64,000 nt of DNA from Cylicocyclus nassatus (lineage: Eukaryota > Nematoda > Chromadorea > Rhabditida > Strongylidae): contig CATQJL010000112.1 of NCBI GenBank assembly GCA_958299035.1, positions 18,761,361 to 18,825,360 on the forward strand, written 5' to 3'. The notes under the pieces are model-generated. The model was not told where the DNA came from. It was given only the letters and a program-made list of their open reading frames with translations, and searched no databases. Made by a program: the position numbers and the translations under genes. This document shows positions 38,001 to 50,807 of this stretch, piece after piece. The first letter of the stretch is position 1. Each line of letters begins with the position of its first letter.

Positions 38001-41000
38001 GTTTCCTCCCCACGATACGCTTGGTTTTACGAACTTCCGAGATGATATACAGGGCTTAATATGAGAAGAATCGATTCTATGGTTGTATCAACTCAATTTC
38101 TTTCAGCGAGGCGAATTTTTATGCATTCCACTACCATAATCTGTAGGGATACAGAGGCATATGCTCTGCACTTCCACTATGTACTAAGTAAGTCCGTGGA
38201 AGAAATGATGGAAAAGAATCGCCTTAATATGTAGTTCACCACGTCACCTTTGAAAGATTCAGAGCGAAGAAAAAGCAAAACGATGAGAACAAAAATTTTC
38301 GAAAAGACGATCTGTTTTCTGCAAAAAGCCTGAGATGAAAATGTCTACGGGAAAATTTTTTATCTGACTACATACGACTATTGTTCAAGAAATGTGTTGT
38401 AATGCATCCAGAACATGACATCACTTTTGGTTTGCTGCTGGACTGCGGATGAAATCATGAGAAAATGCCGTTGGTGAAAAATGCCGACCTGCCTATTCAA
38501 AGCCATTTCATGTAGACTCAACCCTACTCACAAATGTCCCTAACTGATGACTCAAAATCGTGACTGGATTTGCTTGGGTAACAAACATAATCTTTCGTGA
38601 GAGTTGTCTCAAAAACAAAAAGACTTTGGATCCTTCGTGAACAAATGGAAGAATTTACACAGATTTTCTTCTGCTATAGCGCCCAACGCAAAAGATTCTA
38701 TAGCAATGGAAGTTTACAAGAAAAGAAGAGCCATCACGAAAAAGCATAATTTCCCCGTTGAAGAAACGATAGGTATAAGTAACTTTTCCATTGACAGTCA
38801 TCAATCGAAATACGCACAGATGTTTCATCCAGAATGATCCGTTTTAGAAAAATGATAAATAGCACTACTATCACTAAGGAAGTTATCTAGTAACTGCCAG
38901 TGTCTTTCTATCAATGCGTTGTCTAGCTAAAGAGTGTTATACCCATAAAGTTGGACAAGGTAGAGAAAATAAAGATAGATAGTACAAGGATATGCCCTCT
39001 CTTGAAGTTCAAAACTAGAAAACAATAACAAAAGTACAATAGAGATGGCGACTAACGACAAATTGCACCTCATAATCTCGCTAGAAGTTTGAAAAGGAGA
39101 GATTTCAGTAATAATATTATCCTCAAAAATATCCAGTTCCTTTAGAGGTATTAATTGGCACTGTATTTTAGATAGCAAAGATTATGCAAGCAACACAGTT
39201 AAATGATCTGGAACAGAAAAATCTTGCAAAGTGAAAGTCAGATTTAGAAATTTACTGTCCGCAGATGAAATACTAAACCTGTATGGAAATCAAGGACTGG
39301 ACTAGATTGACGGTGGTCCTTCCACTTAACTTTCAAAAAAGCATGTTTACTTCCAGTTCTGTCCATATACTACCTTCATGAAAGCAGTATTCAAAAAGAG
39401 AGCGAGCAAATACTTAAAGCACTTGCACTTTCAGATAATGCAAACATTTCTCAAATTTCGCTCAGGAAGGTACGTAAAATACCAAAGAAGGTCTCATAGC
39501 CCGATCTGGATAGGAAAGGCAGTATAATCAGTGCCTGACCTGATGGCTGCGGGAGAGTAAACACCAAGACGGATAAATAACGGACACGTTATTTATTTGA
39601 CAAGACAACAATGAAACAAACGACAACAATAAGGACAGAAACGGGCGGGGGGGGGGGGGCGGAGAGGGAAACCGATGGTCAGCGCTGGGCATGATGGATT
39701 TTGGTACAATCAGAAAAAGAAATGCAAGAGTTTTGTAACGAAGCGAAGAAAAAGCCAAAAAAGACATAGTTCCTCAATGAAGAAAAATTAAGAGTCAGAA
39801 AATCAAAGCAACTCAAGAATAAGAGCGAAGTAAATTAAATTAAGCAAAAAAAACTAGTCACTAAAATTCGAGTGAGCGGATTTTACGAATCTCTACACAT
39901 AACACTCTCATTTTCGCTCAAAAAAGGAATCTCCTAAAGAAATCGCTCTCTTAAATGAAAAAGGTCATCGAACGAAAAGCTGACCCTAAATATAGCGCTC
40001 GTTCGTTAACAACGCCATATGTCAAGAGCAATGCACCATTGATTCAAGGACCACTCAAATGAGGAATGAAATCTCAAGCTAGGGCACCGATAATGAAACT
40101 CAAGTGTAAAAATGATTTTTCTACTCAACGAGGTCACTGCTAAAAAACCACAAAATTCCCCGCGAAACTATGCGAATCAGGTCAACCAACTATAAAAATG
40201 CTACGGTGAGAGATGAAACTTTACTTCTAAAAAACAATTGTAAGTAAATTTCTATGGAATGAAAAGCGCAACTAAACTATTTCCCTGATAGGAGAGCAAA
40301 GAATAGGCCATTCTCCATCGACCAACTTCCTCCCGACAAACAAATAAGGATCCGAATTGAGAGGTGCAGCCTGACATCGATTGCCATACGCCTAGTTCGG
40401 TTTACATGCGCATCTTTTTTCCTTCCACGAAATTTGAGGAATGTAAGCTCAGATTTGGAGATGCATTAAGACAGATTTCTGCGTAGGAACAAAAGTGCAA
40501 GGAGAAAGGCTTTGTGTGAAATCAAAAACGTTCTGCAGCGAGGAAATTCGCTTGCATGATTTGGGATATAGCAGCCGAGACTAAAATCGGAAAAGGGCTT
40601 ACAAAATGTGAGAATGCTTCTTGAGGTTTATATTGAGCCTTATACGTAGGGTTATGGGAAGAGATTAGAATCCATTTGACTCGGTAGTTACAAGAAAACC
40701 TTCCAACTCAGTCATGCATAGAATCATAACCTTCTAACAATAAGTACATTAAGCTACAGAAAAGAACACAAAAGACATTCTCCATCTTTTCTCACTTCAA
40801 GATTTTCTAAAAACTGTTTGGAGGTTGAACAAAGGGGTTCAAACGATTAGGTTGCTCTGAAACAAAGCCCCTTTTTCGATATTCTTCCTTGTTTGTTATC
40901 ACTTTCACAAAACTGAAAGCCGATTGAGGAGGAAAACACGGTTTCCAATAAAATTTAGAGTACTTTTTCTGTTGGCATCTATTCCTGTTTTGTTCCCCTT

Positions 41001-44000
41001 TTGTTTTTCGCTCTCCTCAGAAATATGACAATTTATTTCAAGAGACCCAGCCTTACCTAAATGAATTTGCGCTACGCACTAAGCGCTCTGCATTTCAGAA
41101 AATTTTAAAAAGGAAAAAAAGTGCATGATGTTCACTCGACGATGGATTTATCATATGTGATCTATACAGAACAACTATGCTGGCTTACTTGAGAGAAATG
41201 AAGTAGTAAAATGAAGAAATTATAGGAAGAGGAGAAAACTTGAGAGTAATGGACTGGTAAAATGAAGAAATATTATAGGAAGACAAGAAAACCAGTTTTA
41301 GAACTGGTAGCTAAACAATGCTGGTAATTGAGAATACAGCAAAAAGAAACGAGTTTGAAAACTTCACGAACATTGTAAGTGAGCTAACATACATCAGCAG
41401 CAACTCCACAAAACCAAAACTCGCAAAAAGTCCCTTTCAAGTTGGTGCATAGAACAACTTTCCGGTAACGATGTTTGTATTGTCCCTAGTCGAATAATAC
41501 GACCGGTTGCTGATTCACCTATGCTCTTTTCATACATACAGCATCCGCTTATTGCAGATAAGAGTCTCCGATCGATGCTGAGCAAGTAAAAGTGCATTTC
41601 AGCGCACTGAAAATAGACATGGGGGGAGTGATATAAGGGGTCTGAGGAACTGAAATTCAAAATGCCAGTGCAGAAAGGTATAGCAGACTCAGCTAAGCTA
41701 TTAGTAGGACTTTTTACGATAATATGGAAGGGTAGGAGGCTTCAAAGACTGCTTAGAGTAAGAACGCGCCGAAACTTCACTTTCTACCCAGTTGCGCCAT
41801 TTCCTAAGGCTTTTTTATCCTCTTCACAAACGCAATACGGCACCATTTTTTTTACAGAGAAAGAATAACCAGTTTCGCATATGCGATTCTTCCCAACCAG
41901 CCAACATAAATGCAAAAGCCCTATATTACCGGAAATCTGTCTACTCTTGAGTGATGCTGTCTTGCAAGTACAGAACTCTGAGAAAATTTTTAAAAAAAGA
42001 CGTTAATGAAACGATCAGAAAATGAACACATTTTCTAAACACAAGCCATAAAAGATATTCAGTGCATGAAAAATCGAAATGCAACATTATGGAAAAACAC
42101 AATGACATTTTTAGTACTCGTAACTTACTTTCACAGACTATGGCAAAAAAAGACGTTGAATCATTCTGTGAAACTCCGATCCCAAAGGAGAAAAACTGCA
42201 AGTCAACTTTTTTTTTTGAAAAAAAAACTTAGGAATGCAGCGTAGCACAGATTTAGGCTTCCCATATGGAAAAAAATTCGCAAAAGGGTCGAACTCACTG
42301 GATATAAAATTGCAAAGATTTCTTCTATAAAAAAGAATTTGGGGAAAGCTAAATGGACTTTGAGATCAAAAGGGTTAGTTAAAAACGCTTATTTTCGCAT
42401 GTCCAACGATTCTATCTCGCCAATTTGCTGACAAATTGCGCATACGATGTAGTTGCACTTAATCACAAAAAAAGAGATCTGTGGAGTAAACTGCTCTTTA
42501 TTCCGCAGAAAAAATATGAGCAGGTGCTGAATCCAATCACATTTCAAATTTCAGTAAGTTCCGCCAGTGAAAGAATCTAAAGAATTGTGAGAAACATTTT
42601 GTGACTTTATAACAATGCGCTGACCTGATTCGAAGGTTACAATTCCAGACAGGTGCCTCACATTCGCCTAGATCGCTACTCAAGCGTACACTTATATTCA
42701 CGCGTCATAACCTCAGCATAAAAAAGGTCCGTTGCAAATTCGTCATTCATAAAAATTAGCAATGTTCATTGGAAGATACAGGGAGCGAGAGCTCGCACTG
42801 CAAAAATTTCATTTGTATGTTCTCTTCAAGTAGGTATCCATTGTTGAAAGTGCTCAAATTTCCGACCTTGACGTCATTGAAGAACTAGCAAATTTGCTCA
42901 ACTTGTGCAGGAGGTTGCAAAAATTTTATTTGGAAGAATACGGCAAATATCAATTTCGCACTTCGAATAAGAAAAACGGATTGGAAGGACACTATTCGAT
43001 GGGGTGAAACAAACTTTACGAGATGACCATTAAAGAACCGTATAATTAATCCGTGCAAAATTTAGGGTCAAAATCTAAAGATATTTTATTACCCGATCTA
43101 GCCGATCTCGGCCGGAAACAGTCCCACTAATCTACCAATTTGCCTACATCTGCCTCATGAAAGCGAACAGAAAATAAAAATAAACGAGAAGCGATTATAA
43201 TTTTTGAACTGATATTCTCACAAATTCCAGTTTGCAACGCTATAGTGCAGGCTGACAGATGGTAAGCTTATATAAGGCGAAAAAGTGGATGAAAACTCAA
43301 GGAATGGAAGAACCTTTTTGCAGAATGCAAACGGGAGCGAAAGAGGCCACCACTTTAAGAGGATGTGTCAATAAAATTCAAAATTCAAAATAGCGGTCGT
43401 TTCTCAGGATCATCGAAATTATATTCCAAATGCACTAAAATCACGATTTTCTGAATGTTTGTGACCGTAATTACTATCCTCTGACCCCTTTTCAACTGTT
43501 ACCAGGTGAATAGATAAATTAAAATCCATTGGATTAATTATGTATACCATGGAGACTGAATTCATCCCATCAGCCAACGATAAAAAAGAAAAGCCTTCAA
43601 ATTTGAACAGAAAAATCAGCAGATTGGGGAAAGGTATAGGTGCCAATAAAAACCTACATTTTAATAAAAACGTTTGCATATAAAATTGTGTTGTTAAATT
43701 CTGCTTCATGGTCCGTTTTTGAACATCCGTTACTTGTTCATTCGACTCATTCGCCTGGCACGAAAAGGCAATTTTTATCGATTATGTAACTGAGGAAAAA
43801 AACTGGTGCAATTAACTGACGCCCGACTGTTTTACGACCGACCACGCAAGCACAAAAAGAAGAATTCTAAAGATAACTGAGCCAAAAAAAAAGAGCAGGT
43901 GTCAAGAAGACCACAACAGAAAATACGGGGCAAGCCAAACCTGACCTGACCGTATCCATGGTAAAGCGCGCAATGCTGTACCTCTCACAAAAGCTCTCGG

Positions 44001-45051
44001 TCAGTCAGGTTTGGCGTGATTGTCCCCACCCTGAGTCAACCGCGGCCATCGCACCTGTCAGGTACGAGTGCGGATTGTCCAAACACGGATTGTCCATACA
44101 CAAACCGATCAGCTTGGAATCAAACAAAAGCCGGCGCAAGCGGACTAAAAGGGAACTCGCATGAGAGTTCACCCCTTTTAGTCCTCTCGAACGAGTTACG
44201 AAGATCGAAAAAAAGAGCTGAGAGACCCGCTTTGTAAGTAGGATCCATCACGACGGATAACGTCGCGTCACGAAGTCATCGTCGACGCCTCGCGACCTGG
44301 AATGACGAGTGACGAGGCTTTTTTGGACTTCGCTTTGCATGCGAACGTGTTTGCGCACTTCCAGAAGAAATAAAAATTCCCACAGCACTCTTCTTTTTGC
44401 TCGTCGCATTGAAAACGTCTTTAGCCACTTCTCCACAAGTGCTATACACATTTCTCCATCACATTCTCGCAAAATTTCGGGATCATCCGTTTCGAACAAA
44501 ACTTTCCTCCGCCAATGCGCCAAGCAACAGCGCCACACGCATTGCGCTCAGTTGGGCAAAGCGTGCCGGACAAGGAGATTTCTGTTTCGAGTCTTGTTGG
44601 ATGTTCTGTTCGTGTTGATTTGCTTTATAATGGTTTCATTTTACGATATCTCCTTCGTTCTCTTCTGGTCGCACTAGGTTGACTTCAGGGTGGTTTTTGA
44701 GCGGTTTCATCAGTTTTCCGCCAGAATTTCCTCTCTAATACTACGAAATCCAGCGTAGCAACCTGTATTTGTGAGAATTTCATTTATTTTGGCCTGTAGT
44801 TCGTTTTAACGCGTCTGGGTAATTTTATTCGGAATCCTAAATCATGCACTTTTTGCCTTTAGTACCTGCTTGCTAAGTCAATGTTATTCTCGTTTCGATG
44901 AATTTTGAATTAGCGCATAATCTTCAGAGCTTTTACAAATTCTACTAATGTTGAGCTTCCCTTGTGACTTACATTTTCTTCCACAGTTTTCGTTCTTCTC
45001 AAGATCTTCGAACTTTTTTCCAGTTGCAACAAGATTGTAACGATTTTAGCC
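35002..45051. other. 10-kb intergenic region, no convincing gene
   Basis: Upstream of both the myosin and SRP19. It contains a poly-G tract (39647-39659), a two-copy repeat of GTAAAATGAAGAAAT (41203-41291), and a GC-richer stretch at 43.9-44.6 kb with inverted repeats (43932-44019, 44142-44184). An open stretch on the minus strand at 44248-44538 has gene-like composition but lacks an ATG and recognised partners. I see no homologue of a known family. Confidence 0.5.
43932..44019. repeat. Short inverted repeat pair
   Basis: GCCAAACCTGACCTGACCG and CGGTCAGTCAGGTTTGGCG face each other across about 47 bp and could be a small MITE. A second hairpin follows at 44142-44184 (GGACTAAAAGGG and CCCTTTTAGTCC arms). 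Confidence 0.5.
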
Positions 45052-45653
45052 ATGGTGGATGTGAAAGCAAAGCCATTTTCTGATGAGAAACGATGGATTA
45101 TGATATATCCAACATATATTGACAGCAAGAAAACAACGCTGCAGGGTCGAAAAATTCCCAAAACTTTGGTAGGTCCATAAAATCTATACTAAACTGGCGA
45201 AACTGGTGATTCTTCAAGATTTAAGGCTGTTGAGAACCCAAAGTCAGCTGAGATTTTCGACGTCTTGTCTGCTACAGGACTAAATCCAGTACTTGACGTG
45301 AGCGTCCATTCTTAATTCTGCTTATCTGGCCGAAATAATCGTGAGTTTGCAGCGGGGGAAACTCCATCCACGTGAACAAGATCGAGAACCAGAAAATCGA
45401 GGTCGTGTCCGAGTTCAATTGAAAAACGATGATGGCACACCGAAGAATAAGGACTATCCAACTCGTCAGTTCTACTTTGTCACCTTATATCCACCTTCTG
45501 TTCGTGTCTATGTTCAAGATCATTTTAGGCACCGCTTTGCTGAAGTATGTCGCCACCATGATTCCCAAATTGAAAACGCGGCAACCCGGGTACACGGCTA
45601 CCACAGCCGGTGCAGGACCTTCGACGGCTAAGAAGAATAAGAAGAAGAAGTAG
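45052..45653 (+). CDS. SRP19: Signal recognition particle 19-kDa protein (SRP19)
   Basis: SRP19 binds SRP RNA helices 6 and 8 and lets SRP54 join, so it is needed for targeting secretory proteins to the endoplasmic reticulum. Exons 45052-45168, 45226-45297, 45353-45464 and 45529-45653 join in phase 0, 0 and 1 to give 141 residues; the human protein has 144. Family hallmarks are visible: KRWIMIYPTYIDSKKTTLQG near the N-terminus, GRKIPKTLAVENP, RGRVRVQLKNDDG, and MIPKLKTR followed by a lysine-rich end (AKKNKKKK). Introns are 55-64 bp. The acceptor-like TTTTTTCCAG, 29 nt before the ATG, is a likely spliced-leader site. It stands alone on this strand, with 4.3 kb to the next gene. Confidence 0.95.
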
Positions 45654-45922
45654 ACATCAGTCATTATAGGTATGAGCACTGATGCCTTTTTCTTCTCTCT
45701 TACATTGTCTTTGTTTGTTTGTTTTTGTTTGGAAATGCTATCAAAGTTGATTTATAGTATTCTTATATCACGCATCTTGTTTACAGTAGATTTTTGACTT
45801 GATTTTCGTCATTTTGTGATAGATTGAATGCTTGAACAAGGTTAGAGGAGGTTATCCCGATGTGCGCTACTTTTGCCGAACTGGCTCTTTTGCTGTTAGT
45901 AACTATGTGAGAACCAGCAGTC

Positions 45923-46064
45923 GGGTGGAGGACTATATGTCGCCGAATATGGAAGAGTCCCGCGCGGATTTCCTGCAGTAACGCATGTCCGCGCATACAC
46001 TAGGGTGCGTATTTGTCGCTGACCGCGGGGACCGCCCTTCTCGGCGACATATAGTTCTCTACCC
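45923..46064. mobile_element. Mutator-like MITE, copy A (uninterrupted)
   Basis: A 142-bp element with ends GGGTGGAGGACTATATGTCG and CGACATATAGTTCTCTACCC. It is flanked by a perfect 9-bp direct repeat CCAGCAGTC (45914-45922 and 46065-46073). A 9-bp target duplication with such ends points to Mutator-like transposition. Its interior (CCCGCGCGGATTTCCTGCAG) recurs in copy B at 58913-59208. Confidence 0.85.
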
Positions 46065-46338
46065 CCAGCAGTCTACTGAGGCCGCGCGATATCGTTTTTC
46101 TTTCGAACTATAAAGCATCTTCTTTCACAAAAGTCAGATTTTGTTGTTTTTTTCCACAGTAAAATTTTCTCAACATATTTACGACAACAGCAGCATGAAA
46201 TGATTACAAATTTGCTCGCAGAATTTTATTTACATATACTGAGTTAGACTGAGGTCCTGCAAAAAACTGACAATCTGTTCGGAGATACCATTGCTTTCGT
46301 TACGAAAAGATGGTTATATGCAACTGAGATACAGTCGA

Positions 46339-46535
46339 GTAGATTTTCAGCTTAATATGGTGTGCTTGCACAGAAGGTGAAATGCGGTAAAATTTGCGCA
46401 TCAACAAATAGCTTCGACTGTGACGCTGGCCAACTGCGCGCGCCAAATGCCGGCTATACTGGCGTGGCTATTCTTCGCGAGCAAATTTCACTGGAATTCA
46501 CCTTCTGTGCAAGCACACTATATAAGCGAAAATCG
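46339..46535. mobile_element. MITE family 3, copy A
   Basis: The ends are inverted: GATTTTCAGCTTAATATGGT then GTGCTTGCACAGAAGGTGAA on the left, and TTCACCTTCTGTGCAAGCAC then ACTATATAAGCGAAAATC on the right. The centre contains ATGCCGGCTATACTGGCGTG, which recurs with small changes in 53373-53552. Confidence 0.75.
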
Positions 46536-49500
46536 GCTTGACAGTATTTAGCATCACCATGGAAATGACAAGTTCTGAGACTGCTGAGTTTTACAACCAT
46601 TTGCATTTTACTGTGAAGCAATCGCTTTCACCAAAGGAAGATGGATGGGAACACCCCCTCAACGTACCCCTCCCCCCGCACCGCCTCAACGAGCTACTGG
46701 TTCTTTCGCTCATGCTATCTCATATTGTGTACTATAGACCGGGGGCGGTGCTCAATGGCGGTTTTTGTTTAAGAAAGTCACTTTCGTGATTGGCACTGCC
46801 CGTACCTCTTCCCGTTGACCCATAGGTGATTGTAAAGTTGGCAGTGTAGTATTCTTCGACACGGAGTGGTTGTCATAAATATGTCAAAAATAGTACGTGG
46901 AATTCATACTTGCTGAGCAAGAATGACTTTTATGAGGTGATCCAGCTCAAAAGGCTAATGTCCTATGTCCTACTGCTATCATCCAAACTGTTTTGATCAA
47001 AGTGTCCTTTCTTTCAGGCAATCATCGCTTTGCAAACAGGTGATGCCGCTCTTTGATCACAAGGTTTTTAGTGTTATAATTTATTTCATTCCTTCGCATT
47101 CGTTTCTGTTTATGCTGGTTGTTGTATCGAGTTTTCTGTGATTAATAGTTTTCATTGTTTATTGAAGTAAAGTTTTGCGCTACAAATGTTATGTACACTA
47201 GAACCAATTAGATCGAGTACATTGCTAGGCCAATGATAAGCTCTTATCGACAGGTGGCGAGACGATCCATGACGGTTTGCTTCTTCCGTGTCACTCGAAT
47301 CAAGGCGATCTTAGAAACATAAGAATATCTTTCCTATATCAAGACTTCTTTTCGACAAGAATGGAGAGCGCAAATCGGACATTCTCGCATTGCATTTTTC
47401 TTTCACAAGCATGTTATCAAGTCTCAGTTGTTCTTCACCTTAATCTGGTCATATGGCGTCTGCATAATTCGCCTGTCAAAGCTATTAGTAAGCTACTACA
47501 CTTGATATATTTTTTCAAATCCGCTACAGCAGCTTCAAAGTCGGCAAATTCTTTATATCTTCTCCGAAAGTCCACCAAATATCAATAACTTTGATTTTTG
47601 CATGCGCATGCATTATCGTTAACGATTCTGCTTGGCTAAGCAACGTTTTTGATATCGAGATTTTTATTTCCACTTCCTCGCACAACGTCCCACTTGTTTT
47701 CCCTCTGATTTTGGTGTCATTATGAGGTGTGTCTTGTGTATTAGTTGTTAACTCAAATCCGGCATCCTTATCCACAATTTAATGATAAACATCAGATGCA
47801 ACGAGAGAATCATTTGAGCTACATACCGTAGTGCGCTTATATCATCATGAAGCATCTAATATTTTCTAAAGAACATTTCGCATAAAATGACAGTTCTAGG
47901 GTAAAAACCATTGGTAGCTTCAACAATATATATCACAAATAGAGATCATTTCGCCCACAAGTACTTCTTAACAGCAGCTAAGCAGGGAATGGTCAGAACG
48001 AACTCAACCCAGCCATATCAAACTTGCTGAATATCATCGGACTCGTCTAGGACGCTGATTACAAGTACATGTTTACTATCCGCCAAGCGACGATCTGAGA
48101 GTAGTTATGAGCTTTGAATGTGCGAACTCTCAGGTGTTCTTTGGTGCATGTTCCACGAAATAGAAAAACACTTATTTAGGTTTTTGGTGAATGTGCTTCT
48201 CCCTTGTAACCAATATAACCATAGCCACTATGAATCCCCATAGGGCTGTCTTTCATGGAAATATATTCGTCGAAACTCGAAAAATTTTCTCATACTTGAA
48301 CGCTTATAACCCCTCCGAGATAGTCGCTCGGCAGATAAAAAATGTATACTTGAAATCAGCGCTTTAAGATGAATCCGATGATTTACAGCGTTTGGAATGG
48401 CTGTTAAGTTCTAACCATTTCCCCGTAAGCTCAGATGATTTTTGCAGCTTAGCTAGGGGGCGAAAGGGAGATCGGCTGTACAAGAAGTCTATAACTATTG
48501 CTAAATTTTTCAAATTCTAACCCAATAAAGCAAAGTATCCAGAAGCTTTAATAGCTTTTTTCATTCTCCAGCAAAACTGAGGCAAACAGACGAAAAAGCG
48601 GTAAGACAGGTTTGCAATGAAAAACATAAAAACTTCGGTCATTAAATACAGCCGTTAGTTCTCAACTTTCATCGTGAAGTTTTTGGGGATAAAGCTGCTT
48701 TACAGCTACTCACTTTTGGCTGTCTCAATCTCATTAGCAAAAAAAAGAAAGAAATGGCGTTACAACATATGATGTCTCTGGCCAGTTCCTAAATCATGTC
48801 ACCGTAAAAAAAGAGTTGTGTCTCTTGCAACATCCGTCAATCAAAATTAGTCGGCTTATAGTCTAGTGGTGCTGACAGTTCATTGCCCTTGCGGGCGCCT
48901 ACATATCCATGCGACTTTTTATACTCCTATCAAAATAAATGACTAGTTTTTCTAAAGAATCATACAACTAATAGTCGCAGCATATTCCTCAATGCGCTCT
49001 TCTCCCGCATGGTAGTGAAGTGTAGTGAAATTGACTAGAGATAAATAGGCAATGAAAAATTCAGATCTCCGGAGTGCAGATTCAAAGCTGAGGTGTAGGG
49101 TAACGATGACAATTTGACAATGGGTACTTTCAAAGGCACTCGAATTGGGAGCTGTGTAATCGAAAGTATGGCTTACTTTCAAAAAAAAAAAGAAGAAGCG
49201 AAAACTGCACTTCTGTGAGGTTGATGAAAAGCAGAGATTTATGGAAAACTAATCCAGCACTGATAAGAATTTCACCGGTCAAGGAAAGTTTGTATGAACA
49301 GTGAACTCCCAAAAAGATAAGATGAATAAAGCTTTCCATTTAGCATCGCTTAGTTCTTGTATTTGGAAAAGGTAGAATAGATCGTTTCGAAAACATTTAG
49401 ATTGGAATGGTGATGTTGTGGTCTTGACATGGGAAATTCATTTCTAAAGTGAACATCAAGGTTAATTTTTGAAAAATTTTTTCTCGGAAACGTATAAACG

Positions 49501-49756
49501 TCACACTCTTTCTTTCTGAAGTTTTATGGTAGTAGTAAGTTTTCCAAAAGATCATTCGGGGAAGCCACTCTATTCAATGAGCAAACAATTTTGATCGCGC
49601 CCACCTCCTCGTCCTCAAAAATTTTTTTTTCCATCTTTACTAGAAACCGGAAAGAAAATTTTGCATTGATTCTGTTTGCCAAAAGCTTGGTCTGAAATAA
49701 ACCATCTTTGAACATCGTCGTTTTCTCAATCACCCACTCCATTTTATAATGCTCAT

Positions 49757-49922
49757 TAATTCAACTAGCTTGGCGGCTGGAAGGTGGGGCTTCGCGACCT
49801 AACTGAGCCTAGATAATGATCAGAGTGCACGCGCGTGACAGAGACGCAGACTGCAACGCGGACGCGAGCGGTTTCAATTAGGTCACAAAGCCCTATCTTC
49901 CAGCCGCCAAACCAGTTATCAA
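49757..49922. mobile_element. MITE family 4, copy A, upstream of the copper transporter
   Basis: Inverted ends AACTAGCTTGGCGGCTGGAA and TTCCAGCCGCCAAACCAGTT frame about 165 bp with an inner ACGCGxGxGACAGAGACGCA block. It ends within 50 bp of the transporter start codon and therefore sits in the likely promoter or leader region. A close relative is in intron 1 of the second transporter (51172-51345). Confidence 0.75.
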
Positions 49923-49969
49923 AAATACTTTATTTTCGAGATTCTCCCTTAGTTCTGTTAAGAAAAAAA

Positions 49970-50649
49970 ATGGACACCACTGCTGCTTCTGTCACTACGC
50001 ATGAATTTGCGACTACAATGAAACATCACGACATGAAAAAACCGATGTGGATGTGGTTCCATACCAAAGTCAACGACTTGGTACTCTTCGATTTTTGGAT
50101 TGTTACTACCCCTGGAGGTAAATGAGTCATCATAGATCAAAATGTGGACTACTTTGGCTTTTTTAGAAATGATATGGACATGCTTGGTAATAATGGTTCT
50201 GGGAGTTTTGCTCGAATTTATTCGATATGCACGGTGGCGTATGGAGCTGGCAAACCGAAAAGAGCTTATGCTGTCCACAAAGTACGCTACATTCGAATTT
50301 GTTAGATCTGAGAGGTAGCTGGACTAGACAGCCATAAATTTCAGAGAGTGAAACATTTAGACGGAAAAAATTATTTTAGCTATGTTACACGCCTGTTCTC
50401 GTTTTCTCATCTTCTCCAAACATTTTGTTTCGGAGTACAACTGATACTTAGCTATTTGCTTATGCTCGTATTCATGACATTTTCCGTATGGCTTGGATTG
50501 GCAGTGTGCATAGGAGCTGGTATAAAAACTCTTCGAAAAAAAATTTCTCCAAGAATCTTATTGATTTAGGTATCGGCTTTCTACTATTTGGCTCAAGAAC
50601 GGTGACACAAGCGGAATTAGAAGAAATGCACGGCGATAAATGTTGTTAA
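49970..50649 (+). CDS. CTR-family high-affinity copper transporter (first of pair)
   Basis: Copper(I) importer of the CTR/SLC31 family, a homotrimer with three membrane spans per subunit. Exons 49970-50117, 50167-50300, 50345-50519 and 50570-50649 give 178 residues. The N-terminus carries Met and His residues (HHDMKKPMWMWFH), then the family signature VLFDFWIVTTPG before span 1 (TCLVIMVLGVLLEFIRYA). Span 2 has the MxxxM copper motif in SYLLMLVFMTFSVW. Span 3 has tightly packed glycines (CIGAGIGFLLFG). The C-terminus ends HGDKCC, a metal-handling Cys pair. Three introns are 44-50 bp. An acceptor-like CCCTTAG lies 18 nt before the ATG. Probably the first gene of an operon with the next. Confidence 0.94.
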
Positions 50650-50807
50650 AATGATCTCACATGCATAAAATTTATGGTTCTGCTACTGTGAATCTGTAAT
50701 CCGGATGCGCAATTTCGCCATTATCCTTATTTTTCTTCAAGCTTGAAAACATGCAGCGGATGCATAGCTTTTCTATAGGAAACTAGGAATCGAGAAGGAT
50801 TGCCAAG
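50650..50807 (+). promoter_or_regulatory. Operon-like intercistronic region
   Basis: Only 158 bp separate the two transporters. It holds a CATAAA poly(A)-signal variant (50664-50669), a U-rich run (ATTTTTCTTC) and an acceptor TTTTCTATAG ending at 50778, 29 nt before the second ATG. This order and the roughly 100-nt gap from poly(A) site to trans-splice site are the known layout between genes of nematode operons. Confidence 0.6.

Larger units (their letters stand above)
45654..49969. other. 4.3-kb intergenic region with MITEs
   Basis: It contains a Mutator-like MITE (45923-46064), a second MITE family (46339-46535) and a third just before the copper transporter (49757-49922). No gene was recognised. 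A 72-codon open frame on the minus strand (49524-49742) has plausible composition but no support. Confidence 0.5.

Noticed and set aside
38604..38837. 77-codon plus-strand frame in the 35-45 kb gap
   Set aside because: No ATG at its start, low complexity of support, no family resemblance.
44248..44538. Possible minus-strand gene or exon (RKVLFETDDPEILRECDGEM and onward)
   Set aside because: Composition is protein-like, but it starts at GTG with a stop just upstream, no partner exons or family match were recognised, and the donor is unclear. Transcript data would decide.
48851..48915. tRNA-like A-box (TAGTCTAGTGGT at 48859-48870)
   Set aside because: The A-box is good, but there is no B-box at the right distance and no acceptor stem.
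49524..49742. 72-codon minus-strand frame between SRP19 and the transporters
   Set aside because: Plausible composition but short, with no splice partners, no known family and no supporting signals.
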